DNA from: Candidatus Cybelea tumulisoli | GTDB lineage: Bacteria > Vulcanimicrobiota > Vulcanimicrobiia > Vulcanimicrobiales > Vulcanimicrobiaceae | DNA length: 34,250 nucleotides | Direction: 5' to 3' | NCBI GenBank assembly: GCA_003167155.1 | Contig: PMTY01000095.1 | Span: 33,841 to 68,090, forward strand | Shown here: positions 1 through 6,973 of the stretch, piece by piece | Layout: each line of letters starts with the position of its first letter | Numbering within the stretch: position 1 is the first letter of the stretch | Made by a program: the position numbers and the translations under genes | The notes under the pieces: model-generated | What the model saw: the letters and a program-made list of their open reading frames with translations, nothing else | The model's database searches: none | What the model was told of the DNA's origin: nothing

Positions 1-192
1 GAGCGCGTCGATCTCGCGAACCAGCTGCCCTTTAGCGCTGCCGCCGATCGACGGGTTACAAGGCAACGTGCAGATCCTCTCGGGATCTCCGGTCACAAGC
101 ATCGTGGGAACGCCGAGACGTGCCGACGCCAACGCGGCCTCGACGCCGGCATGGCCGCCGCCTACGACGATCGTGCCGGCATCGTCGAACAT
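1..192 (-). CDS. mnmG: tRNA uridine-5-carboxymethylaminomethyl modification enzyme MnmG, N-terminal part
   Basis: Only the first 64 codons lie in the window; the gene runs off the left edge on the minus strand. The translation begins [20 protein letters not shown], with the FAD-binding dinucleotide fold GGGHAG at residues 11-16, followed by [20 protein letters not shown] at 45-64, a hallmark of MnmG/GidA. In this family the protein binds FAD and works with MnmE to place (carboxymethyl)aminomethyl groups on U34 of tRNAs. The start is the ATG at 190-192, 7 nt after the HdeD-like gene stops, so it is probably read in the same transcript as the rpmH-mnmE block. It is separated from mnmE by two unrelated small genes. 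Identification is firm; nothing can be said of the C-terminal half. Confidence 0.95.
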   Translation of the reverse strand, partial: MFDDAGTIVVGGGHAGVEAALASARLGVPTMLVTGDPERICTLPCNPSIGGSAKGQLVREIDAL

Positions 193-199
193 CGAAAGG

Positions 200-775
200 T
201 CAGCTCGTCGTCGCCGCGCTTACCGCGGCAGAGTGTCCGCGCAAGCGCAACGAGAAAGCGATCATCACTATCCCAAACACGATTGCATACGCGCTGATGA
301 GCCAAACCAGCGCCAGCGCGCCGGCGAGTGGAAACCAAACCATCAAAACCCCGAAGAGTATCGATGCAATCCCGCCGATGATGAGCCAGAACTCGTTGGT
401 TACGTGCGATCGCAACTGAATCGCGGCGACGATTTCGAGAACTCCCGTAACGAACGCCCACGCTGCAATTGTGAAATAGAGCGCGAGCAACGTGATCCCG
501 ACGTCCCAGAACGTTATCGCGGCGATCAGTAATCCGACGAGGCCTTCGGCCATGAGTGGCCACCAGCGCTGATGCGTCTCTGCGGCGCGTATCGTCGCCA
601 GGATTGCAAAGACGCCGTCTACGAGCGCGTAGGCACCAAAGAGAAGCCCGATGACGACGAGCGTGTCACCGGGCCACCGAAATGCAAGAACGCCGAAGAG
701 AATTGCAACGACTCCGCGGATCAGCCACATCCACCAGTTGCGCGCGACGGTGCCGGAGGCTTCGAACGAGTGCAC
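200..775 (-). CDS. HdeD-like (DUF308) integral membrane protein
   Basis: This 191-residue protein is almost entirely hydrophobic. About six membrane-spanning stretches alternate with short loops, starting with [19 protein letters not shown] near residue 14. Repeated GxxAIxFGVLxxxxP-type units (residues about 20-35 and 135-150) are typical of the HdeD/DUF308 family, named after an E. coli acid-resistance membrane protein but widespread and mostly of unknown function. It sits 3 nt downstream of a small secreted protein gene and 7 nt upstream of mnmG, inside the mnmE-mnmG interval, so it is probably cotranscribed with them. Nothing in the sequence ties it to tRNA modification. Family assignment is good; function is open. 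Confidence 0.8.
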   Translation of the reverse strand: MHSFEASGTVARNWWMWLIRGVVAILFGVLAFRWPGDTLVVIGLLFGAYALVDGVFAILATIRAAETHQRWWPLMAEGLVGLLIAAITFWDVGITLLALYFTIAAWAFVTGVLEIVAAIQLRSHVTNEFWLIIGGIASILFGVLMVWFPLAGALALVWLISAYAIVFGIVMIAFSLRLRGHSAAVSAATTS

Positions 776-778
776 GGG

Positions 779-1150
779 TTATTGCAACACTTTCCCGTTT
801 GCCAGATAGACGCGCTGTACCGTGCAGAGCTTTGCATTGGGACCCTGCCAGGAGCGGCCGACGAGCGTGTTGGCGAGATTATGATTGATCTGGGCGTTTT
901 GTGTGAACGTTCCGCGGTCGATCAGTACGTAGCGGTGTCCACGATAGCGCACGAGAAAATCTACTTCCGTTGCTGGAGACTGGTGCGTGTTGTAATAGAC
1001 GATGTTGACGCCGTTGGTCAAACCGCCTCCGTTTGAATTAACGATGCAGCTTTGAATCGTAACGCCGAAGGCGGGCACGATCTCTGCCGAAGCGGCACAT
1101 GGCACGAGCAGGGCGGCGGCAATCAAGCCGGTTAAAAAAATCCGCTGCAT
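779..1150 (-). CDS. Small secreted protein of unknown function
   Basis: The product has 123 residues. It starts with a classical Sec signal peptide (MQRIFLTGLIAAALLVPCAA) and a likely cleavage site after ASA at residue 22. The mature part is about 100 residues with two cysteines (C35 and C109) that could form a disulfide, and it looks beta-rich. I do not recognise the family. The start is supported by a strong Shine-Dalgarno sequence AAGGAGAT (minus strand, 1155-1162) just upstream of the ATG. It follows mnmE by 25 nt and precedes the HdeD-like gene by 3 nt. An envelope or extracytoplasmic location is inferred from the signal peptide only. Confidence 0.75.
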   Translation of the reverse strand: MQRIFLTGLIAAALLVPCAASAEIVPAFGVTIQSCIVNSNGGGLTNGVNIVYYNTHQSPATEVDFLVRYRGHRYVLIDRGTFTQNAQINHNLANTLVGRSWQGPNAKLCTVQRVYLANGKVLQ

Positions 1151-1175
1151 TTCGATCTCCTTGTGAGTCGGTAGT

Positions 1176-2531
1176 TCATTTTCCGATACAAAAACGGGAG
1201 AAGATTCCGGTAACGATCTCTTCGGCAGCGACCTGCTCGCTTACATGCCCAAGTTGCGAAAACGCGTGCGCCAGTTCGGTCGCCGCGAAATCGATCGCCT
1301 CGCCTGCGTCGAGCGCTTCGCCGGCGCGCGCCAGCGCCGCGAGCGCCGCGTCAGCGGCTTCGAACTCGTACAAAGAGGCCAGGTGAGGTCGAGTCGCGTC
1401 AAAGCGTTCGTCGTTCCAGCCGGCGCTTGCAATGGCGTGCCGAAGCTTCTCCAGCGTGGCGGCATCGCGCACGCTGCCGGCGATCGCATCGGGCCATTCT
1501 TCCGCAAACGCCTGGTCCGTGCCCAAATCGGCCTTGTTGAGAAAGACTATGCGCGGCCGGCCTTGCGTGCGTTCCAGTAACTGCCGCGCACCGGGGCCGG
1601 GCGGCTCGGAGCCGTCGAGGACGACGAGCGCGATAGCCGCCCCCTCGAGGGCACGCTCCGTGCGGGCGATGCCCTGCGCCTCGAGACGGTCCGCGTGGGC
1701 TCGGATGCCGGCCGTGTCGATGAGCCGAACCGGTACGCCGTCGACGACCACGCTCTCCTCGATCGTGTCGCGCGTCGTCCCAGGGATCTCGGAGACGATC
1801 GCGCGTTGCATGCCCAGCAGCGCGTTGAGCAGCGACGATTTTCCGGCATTCGGCGGGCCGATAATTGCGACACCGAGCCCTTCACGCACGATTTTCCCGA
1901 GCTCACCATCGCGACGAAGACGCTCCAGACGCCCGCGAATCGGTGCCAACCTTTCCTTGAGTCCGCCGCGGTCGGGTTCGGGAACCTCGTCCGGAAAGTC
2001 GATCGTACCCTCGAGCTCTTGCACGATTGTCGCCAGAGCGCTTCGCACGGCGCGAACTTCGTGTGCCAGTCCGCTGTCGAAGTTGGCCAGCGCGGCGCGC
2101 GCCGCGGAGCGTGTCTGCGCATCGATAAGGTCCGCGACGGCCGCCGCGGCGTGCAGCCCCATTTTCCCGTTGAAGAAGGCGCGACGCGTGAACTCGCCCG
2201 GCTCGGCCAGCGCAGCGCCGCATGCGAGCATTGCGCGAACGACTTCGCGGGCGACTACCGGAGAGCCATGAATCTGCAGTTCGAGCATATCTTCGCCCGT
2301 ATAACTGTGCGGCGCCTCAAAAAAAATGGCCAGACCATGGTCGAGCAGGTCACCGCTTTCGTCCACGATCCGTGCGTACGTCGCCACGCGACGTCGCAAG
2401 GGAGATTTCGTTTGAACTAGACGCCGGGCGAGTTCGAGGACCGACGGACCACTGGCACGGACGATTGCGATCGCCCCTTTTCCCGGAGGCGTCGCGACCG
2501 CGACGATGGTCGGGGAAGACCCGTCGAGCAT
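1176..2531 (-). CDS. mnmE: tRNA modification GTPase MnmE
   Basis: MnmE is a potassium-activated GTPase that pairs with MnmG to modify wobble U34 of certain tRNAs, using a formyl-folate derivative. The 451-residue length is normal. The N-terminal folate-binding domain starts TIVAVATPPGKGAIAIVR. The G domain shows the P-loop GPPNAGKS at 225-232, GTTRD at 251-255, DTAG at 272-275 and NKAD at 332-335. The protein ends with FCIGK, the family-typical C-terminal C-x-G-K whose cysteine is needed for activity. It lies 39 nt downstream of the jag gene in the rpmH block. Its partner mnmG is three genes further on rather than adjacent. No missing motifs. Confidence 0.97.
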   Translation of the reverse strand: MLDGSSPTIVAVATPPGKGAIAIVRASGPSVLELARRLVQTKSPLRRRVATYARIVDESGDLLDHGLAIFFEAPHSYTGEDMLELQIHGSPVVAREVVRAMLACGAALAEPGEFTRRAFFNGKMGLHAAAAVADLIDAQTRSAARAALANFDSGLAHEVRAVRSALATIVQELEGTIDFPDEVPEPDRGGLKERLAPIRGRLERLRRDGELGKIVREGLGVAIIGPPNAGKSSLLNALLGMQRAIVSEIPGTTRDTIEESVVVDGVPVRLIDTAGIRAHADRLEAQGIARTERALEGAAIALVVLDGSEPPGPGARQLLERTQGRPRIVFLNKADLGTDQAFAEEWPDAIAGSVRDAATLEKLRHAIASAGWNDERFDATRPHLASLYEFEAADAALAALARAGEALDAGEAIDFAATELAHAFSQLGHVSEQVAAEEIVTGIFSRFCIGK

Positions 2532-2570
2532 TCGCTCAACGGGGGGCCGCGTGGGCCGCCGCTCGGGGCT

Positions 2571-3182
2571 TCAAACCGGGAATATCACGACTCGGCGTTC
2601 GGGCTCTTCTCCCTCCGATTCGGTGCGCACCAGTTCGGAATCGGCAAGCGCGAGATGAACGATCTTCCGTTCGGACGGCAGCATCGGCTCGAGTTTCTGC
2701 GGCGAGCGTTCGCGGAGGCAGCGCTCGAGCGTCGCAAGCGCGAGATGTTTCAGCTGGTCGGCGCGCGCGGCGCGGTAACCCTCTGCGTCAATCGTAAAGT
2801 AGTGGCGATTGTTTCGAACGCCTGCATTGAGCGCGTTGTTGAAGACGAGATTCAGCGCTTCCAACGTATTGCCGTGGCGACCGATCAACATGCCGAGATG
2901 TGGACCGCTCACTTCCAAATATTCGCCCTCGGGGCGCGCAATATAGCCGATATCGATTGGCCCCGCTCCCATCCGTTCGAGAATCTCGGCAAGAAGGTCT
3001 CGTGCCGGTTGCGCCTCGTCGGGGAGCGCTTGCCGCTCGCTTGGCGCGGCAGGGCCGCGGCGCGGATCGCGCCGTCGCCGAGTGCCCCCGCCGTCTCTTC
3101 CGCCCCCGGACCTGCCCCCAATGGGGCGATCCCGCACGTCGGCCGGCTGTTCCTCGAACTCGAAATCGTCTTCGTAAAGCAT
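2571..3182 (-). CDS. khpB: Jag/KhpB-type RNA-binding protein (KH + R3H), without the Jag N-terminal domain
   Basis: This 203-residue protein is the SpoIIIJ-associated (Jag, KhpB) RNA-binding protein found next to yidC in most bacteria. A KH domain (about residues 70-140) has the GxxG loop in LIGRHGNTLEALNLVFN. A C-terminal R3H domain (about 140-203) carries ERKIVHLALAD and ends with the basic/aromatic strand RRVVIFPV. The usual globular Jag-N domain is absent. In its place are an acidic patch (EDDFEFEEQ) and a Gly/Arg-rich, probably disordered stretch at residues 22-46. The gene starts 1 nt after yidC stops, so translation is likely coupled. In other bacteria KhpB binds many RNAs and affects cell division and envelope growth. 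Confidence 0.9.
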   Translation of the reverse strand: MLYEDDFEFEEQPADVRDRPIGGRSGGGRDGGGTRRRRDPRRGPAAPSERQALPDEAQPARDLLAEILERMGAGPIDIGYIARPEGEYLEVSGPHLGMLIGRHGNTLEALNLVFNNALNAGVRNNRHYFTIDAEGYRAARADQLKHLALATLERCLRERSPQKLEPMLPSERKIVHLALADSELVRTESEGEEPERRVVIFPV

Positions 3183-3183
3183 G

Positions 3184-4098
3184 TTAGTTGCCTTTTTTAT
3201 TTTTTCGCTTTGACCGCGACGAGCGCGCCGCGCGGGGCTGATTCGACTGTGCGGCGCCGTTGCCGCTCGGCAAAGCCTTGCCGGAGGCTGCCTTGCCGGT
3301 CGCGTTGCCGCCTGAAACGTTTTCGGTGATCACGTGCTCGCTGTCGATCAATGCCAGCGGCTGATGGTAGCGGCGCAGCAGATAGAACTGCTGTCCCATC
3401 GTGAAAATGTTGTAGAAACACCAGTAGAGGACCATCGCCGACGGCCAGTGATAGCGCCAGCCTAAAAAGCCGAGCATCAGCGGTGAGAAGACCGCCATCG
3501 ACCGCTGCATCTGAGCCTGCTGCGGATCGGTTGCCGGCATGCTCACGTAGCGGACGCTTAGATACATCGAGAGTGCGTAGACCAGGATGAGTACGAGATC
3601 GGGCAAGGAGAGATTCGCAGCGAGGATCGGCCATCCAAACAGCAGCGGTACCCAAGAAGCGAACGGGAGCGGCGGCGAATTTGGAGGGGCGTGAGGAAGT
3701 GCGTGCATTATGATGCCAGGTATCCACAACCACGATTGGTTTTCGAAGACCGCTTTGTGATTGAGCACCACGTAGTAGACGCTGATGATGACCGGATATT
3801 GCACGAGCATCGGCCAACAGCCAGCCAACGGATTGACGCCCTGCTCTTTATAGAGCGCCATCGTTTCTTGTTGCTGTTTTTGCTTATCGTCCTTGAAGCG
3901 CTCTTGAACGCGTTTGAGCATCGGCGCAATCTTCTGCATCTTCAAGAACGCCTTGAACTGCGCCGTATTGAGCGGCCAAAAGACTAGCCTGATCAGCGCG
4001 GCCAGAATGATCATGCTCCAGCCGAGATTTCCGACCGGCTTGTCGATCGCCAGGACGACCCACCAAATAAAGCTTACGAAGGGATCGAGCCAGTGCAC
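3184..4098 (-). CDS. yidC: Membrane protein insertase YidC/Oxa1 family, short form
   Basis: YidC inserts and folds inner-membrane proteins, alone or with SecYEG. The 304-residue protein begins with a hydrophobic helix (SFIWWVVLAIDKPVGNLGW). It contains the conserved hydrophilic-groove arginine in AALIRLVFWPLN (R37), the cytoplasmic coiled region rich in K and Q (about 50-80), and the family stretch GVNPLAGCWPMLVQYPVI. Further membrane segments follow, and the C-terminal tail is basic (RSSRSKRKNKKGN). It lacks the large periplasmic domain and first helix of typical proteobacterial YidC and so resembles the Gram-positive/organellar short form. It lies 3 nt after yidD and 1 nt before jag. Confidence 0.95.
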   Translation of the reverse strand: MHWLDPFVSFIWWVVLAIDKPVGNLGWSMIILAALIRLVFWPLNTAQFKAFLKMQKIAPMLKRVQERFKDDKQKQQQETMALYKEQGVNPLAGCWPMLVQYPVIISVYYVVLNHKAVFENQSWLWIPGIIMHALPHAPPNSPPLPFASWVPLLFGWPILAANLSLPDLVLILVYALSMYLSVRYVSMPATDPQQAQMQRSMAVFSPLMLGFLGWRYHWPSAMVLYWCFYNIFTMGQQFYLLRRYHQPLALIDSEHVITENVSGGNATGKAASGKALPSGNGAAQSNQPRAARSSRSKRKNKKGN

Positions 4099-4101
4099 TG
4101 C

Positions 4102-4350
4102 CTACCTCGATTCCAATCGGCGCGGGCCGCGGGGCGTGGGGGCAGGCACGAAATCGACGCCGCCTGGGTGCCACGGATTGCAGCGAGCAAGGCGAGAGAG
4201 GGCTAGCCAGCTGCCTCGGACGAGCCCGTGTTCCCGCACCGCGGTAGCGGCGTAGTGCGAGCAGCTTGGATAGAAGCGGCACGCCGGGGGAAGCAGAGGG
4301 GAAATGACGAGCTGGTAAGCGCGGATGAGACCCAAGGCGGCGGCTCGCAT
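4102..4350 (-). CDS. yidD: Membrane protein insertion efficiency factor YidD
   Basis: The product is a small (82-residue) protein of the YidD/UPF0161 family. It carries the diagnostic signature [19 protein letters not shown] near the N terminus, followed by [11 protein letters not shown] and a CNPWHPGG segment. YidD is a peripheral inner-membrane protein thought to help YidC-dependent insertion. It is encoded between rnpA (8 nt upstream) and yidC (3 nt downstream), the usual order rpmH-rnpA-yidD-yidC. Length and motif are normal. Confidence 0.95.
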   Translation of the reverse strand: MRAAALGLIRAYQLVISPLLPPACRFYPSCSHYAATAVREHGLVRGSWLALSRLARCNPWHPGGVDFVPAPTPRGPRRLESR

Positions 4351-4358
4351 GCGATCTA

Positions 4359-4685
4359 CTACGCGGGTCCCAGAGCCGAAGTTACTTCGGCCCGCAAATC
4401 GGAAAATTGCGCCTCTGCAGCGATGGGCCGCGCGACGAGAAGCAGCCGCATCGCGACACGCGATGCGAGCGCTTCACGGACGATAGCCGACAAACGCCGG
4501 CGCAGTTTGTTGCGGACCACGGCCTTTCCGATCGACTTGCTGACGGTGATCCCGACCAGGGACGGTGCATCCCCGGGCGGCCCATCGCTACGGTAAATGG
4601 TCAGACTCTTGGTCGAAACGCGACGGCCCTGGCGGCGCAGCCGGGCAAAATCCGCTTGCCGGCGCAGGCTTGCCACCCGGCGCAT
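4359..4685 (-). CDS. rnpA: Ribonuclease P protein component
   Basis: The protein subunit of RNase P helps the catalytic RNA cleave 5' leaders from pre-tRNAs. The 108-residue basic protein has the family RNR motif [10 protein letters not shown] (residues 56-65), an N-terminal region [17 protein letters not shown] typical of substrate-leader binding, and the central strand [12 protein letters not shown]. The ATG overlaps the rpmH stop by one base (TGATG at 4683-4687), an arrangement suggesting translational coupling. The RNA subunit gene is not in this window. Confidence 0.95.
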   Translation of the reverse strand: MRRVASLRRQADFARLRRQGRRVSTKSLTIYRSDGPPGDAPSLVGITVSKSIGKAVVRNKLRRRLSAIVREALASRVAMRLLLVARPIAAEAQFSDLRAEVTSALGPA

Positions 4686-4819
4686 CAGACCGTGAGACGA
4701 TGGCGTCCCTTCTTCCGGCGGCGCGCCAGCACCTTACGCCCGGCCTTGGTGCTCATGCGCTCGAGAAATCCATGCACGCGCTTGCGGCGGCGATTGTGCG
4801 GCTGAAAAGTCCGCTTCAT
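4685..4819 (-). CDS. rpmH: 50S ribosomal protein L34
   Basis: A 44-residue very basic protein starting [20 protein letters not shown] and ending [10 protein letters not shown], matching bacterial L34 over its whole length (KRTFQPxxRRRxRxHGFxxRMxTxxGRxVLxxRRxKGR). It is the first gene of the block rnpA-yidD-yidC-jag-mnmE. A purine-rich Shine-Dalgarno (AAGGGA) lies just upstream of the ATG, and a good sigma70-type promoter lies about 60 nt upstream. Its stop overlaps the rnpA start by one base. Confidence 0.97.
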   Translation of the reverse strand: MKRTFQPHNRRRKRVHGFLERMSTKAGRKVLARRRKKGRHRLTV

Positions 4820-4876
4820 AAAGTCCCTTCGGTGATCGAGTAGTGCCCCACACCCCTATGCGGCAGACAGCCCCTG

Positions 4877-4905
4877 ATTATATCCGTCGCGCGGGGTCTG
4901 CGCAA
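4877..4905 (-). promoter_or_regulatory. Sigma70-type promoter of the rpmH operon
   Basis: On the minus strand there is a perfect -10 box TATAAT (4877-4882), preceded by a 17-nt spacer and a -35 hexamer TTGCGC (4900-4905). Transcription would start near 4870, leaving a 5' leader of about 50 nt before rpmH. It is the clearest promoter in the window and lies in the 161-bp gap between rpmH and the divergent fabF. I see no comparably good promoter for fabF on the plus strand in the same gap, and no exact DnaA box. Confidence 0.75.
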
Positions 4906-4980
4906 GGCGCAGCTCAGCGAAAGGCAGGGGGAACCACCCCGACGCCGCCGTAACTTGCTGAAGTTTTGAGCCCCTCCAGA

Positions 4981-6243
4981 ATGCAGCCGCCTGCCCGCCG
5001 ACGAGTCGTCGTGACGGGTCTGGGAGCGGTTACTCCGGTCGGCAACACCCGCGAGGATTTTTGGAGACGCCTGATTGCCGGCGAATCTGGAATCGCTCCA
5101 ATTACCGCTTTTGACGCAAGCCTCTTCGACACGCGTTTTGCGGGCGAAGTAAAAGACTGGAATCCCGAGCAGCTCATCGGACGCAAAGAAGCGCGCCGCA
5201 TGGATCGCTTCGCGCAGTTCGCGTTTGTCGCCGCGCGGGAAGCGATCGAGGATGCCAAACTGCCCGAGGATCCGGAGTTCAAGCAGCAAGTCGGGGGCAT
5301 CGTCGGGACGGGCATCGGCGGAATCATCACCTTCTGGCTCAACTCCGACAAAGCCAACGAAAACGGAACGTGGGCGAAGGTAACGCCCTTCTTCATTCCG
5401 ATGCTGATGGCTAACGCGGCGACGGCACATATTTCAATGGCCTACGGTTTTCAGGGGCCGTTCTTCGCGGCGGCGAGCGCCTGCGCGAGCGGCAACGACG
5501 CCATCGCGACTGCATTCAACCTCATTACGCACGGCGACGCGATCGCCATGATTGCCGGAGGAAGCGAGGCGACGGTATCTCCGCTGGCAATCGGCGGCTT
5601 TTGCTCGATGCGCGCGATGTCGACGCGCAACGACGATCCGGCCAGAGCGAGCCGCCCGTTCGATCGCGAGCGCGACGGGTTCGTCCTCGCCGAGGGCGCG
5701 GGGATCCTCGTGCTCGAGGAGTACGAGCACGCATTGGCTCGCGGAGCTAAGATCTATTGCGAGCTGCTCGGCTACGGCCAATCGGCCGATGCTTACGATC
5801 TCGTCGCGCCGGATCCGGAGGGCAGGGGCGTCCACTTAGCCTTCTCGCGCGCCTTCGCGGGCGCCGGCATCGGCCCCGAGGACGTGGATTACATCAACGC
5901 CCACGGAACGTCGACGCCGGTGGGCGATCCCGCCGAATCCAGGGCGATTGAAAAAGCCTTCGGCGAGCATGCCGCCCGAATCGGAGTCAGCTCGACCAAA
6001 TCGATGCACGGGCACGCGCTCGGAGCGGCCGGCGGCATCGAGGGCGTCGCGACGGCGCTGGCAGTCTACCACGATATCATGCCTCCGACGATCAACTACG
6101 AGTTCCCCGATCCCGAATGCCGGCTGGATTACGTGCCCAACGTCGCCCGCCATGCGCCGATCCGCGTTGCGCTCTCCAACTCGTTCGGCTTCGGGGGCCA
6201 CAACAGCGTCATCGTCCTCGGCAAAGTTCGTCCCGGACCCTAG
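4981..6243 (+). CDS. fabF: Beta-ketoacyl-[acyl-carrier-protein] synthase II
   Basis: FabF condenses malonyl-ACP with acyl-ACP in fatty-acid elongation. Counting from the ATG at 4981 the protein has 420 residues. It begins RRRVVVTGLGAVTPVGN and carries the thiolase-fold catalytic triad: Cys168 in ASACASGND, His308 in NAHGTSTPVGD and His345 in KSMHGHALGAAG, with Lys340. The end NSFGFGGHN is typical. An in-frame TTG at 4966 would add five residues; the ATG fits family starts better, although neither has a strong ribosome site. It is followed by rnc after one base, forming the common fabF-rnc-smc order, but without acpP in front. Confidence 0.96.
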   Translation: MQPPARRRVVVTGLGAVTPVGNTREDFWRRLIAGESGIAPITAFDASLFDTRFAGEVKDWNPEQLIGRKEARRMDRFAQFAFVAAREAIEDAKLPEDPEFKQQVGGIVGTGIGGIITFWLNSDKANENGTWAKVTPFFIPMLMANAATAHISMAYGFQGPFFAAASACASGNDAIATAFNLITHGDAIAMIAGGSEATVSPLAIGGFCSMRAMSTRNDDPARASRPFDRERDGFVLAEGAGILVLEEYEHALARGAKIYCELLGYGQSADAYDLVAPDPEGRGVHLAFSRAFAGAGIGPEDVDYINAHGTSTPVGDPAESRAIEKAFGEHAARIGVSSTKSMHGHALGAAGGIEGVATALAVYHDIMPPTINYEFPDPECRLDYVPNVARHAPIRVALSNSFGFGGHNSVIVLGKVRPGP

Positions 6244-6244
6244 C

Positions 6245-6973
6245 GTGGGCGGCGAAGCGTACCGGCGGCGGTTGCGCGCGCTGCTTCGCCTGGCAGGCAT
6301 TCGCAAGCACGACGAATTAAGCGTATTCGAAATGGCCTTCGTTCATCAGAGCTATGCAAAAGAGCAGGGCGGCAGGTCGAACGACCGGATGGAGTTTCTC
6401 GGCGACTCCGTTCTGGGTTGCATCACGGCGAGCTGGGTCTTCGAGCAGTTCGCCGACGAGTCTGAGGGACTGCTGACGTTGCGCAAAGCCGCGATCGTCA
6501 ACGACGTGCAGCTCGCCCGAACTGCACGCCGGCTAGGGTTTTCGGAGCTCGCTTTGCTCGGGGCCGGAATGCGCGCGGCCGGCGGGAGCGATAATACCTC
6601 GGTTTTGGCCGACGCCTTCGAAGCCTTTGTCGGCGCACTCTATCTTCGCTACGGGCTCGAAAAGGCGCGAGCGTTCGTCATCAAGCATCACGTCGACCAA
6701 TTGGACCACTGCACGGACGCCTTGCTCGATGCCAAGACGCGCTTGCAACACTACGCCCAGGAACATTTGGCGGCTACGCCCGTCTACCGGGAGACCAGTC
6801 GCGGCACTCCGCAACGCCCGGCATTCTATTCCAGAGTCAGCGTCAAGGGCAAGGTCCTAGGCAAAGGGAACGGGCCCTCGAAGAAGGCCGCGCAACAATC
6901 GGCCGCCGAGGCCGCATTGCTCTCGCTGATTCCGCCAAACGACGAAGACTTGGGCCGGGCCGTCGGAACGTGA
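6245..6973 (+). CDS. rnc: Ribonuclease III
   Basis: RNase III cleaves double-stranded RNA in rRNA maturation and mRNA turnover. From the GTG at 6245 the protein has 242 residues. The catalytic RNase III domain carries NDRMEFLGDSVLG (E50, D54) and LADAFEAFVGALYL (D123, E126), the four metal-binding acids. A dsRNA-binding domain occupies about residues 165-235, with GKGNGPSKKAAQQSAAEAAL as its C-terminal helix. The GTG start is chosen because it lies one base after the fabF stop and gives a normal N terminus; the frame stays open upstream, but that part is a shadow of fabF. Its stop overlaps the smc GTG start by four bases. Confidence 0.95.
   Translation: MGGEAYRRRLRALLRLAGIRKHDELSVFEMAFVHQSYAKEQGGRSNDRMEFLGDSVLGCITASWVFEQFADESEGLLTLRKAAIVNDVQLARTARRLGFSELALLGAGMRAAGGSDNTSVLADAFEAFVGALYLRYGLEKARAFVIKHHVDQLDHCTDALLDAKTRLQHYAQEHLAATPVYRETSRGTPQRPAFYSRVSVKGKVLGKGNGPSKKAAQQSAAEAALLSLIPPNDEDLGRAVGT

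Noticed and set aside
3720-3732. Near-match to a DnaA box (GTATCCACA)
   Set aside because: A single 8/9 match inside the yidC coding region without a cluster is not an origin.
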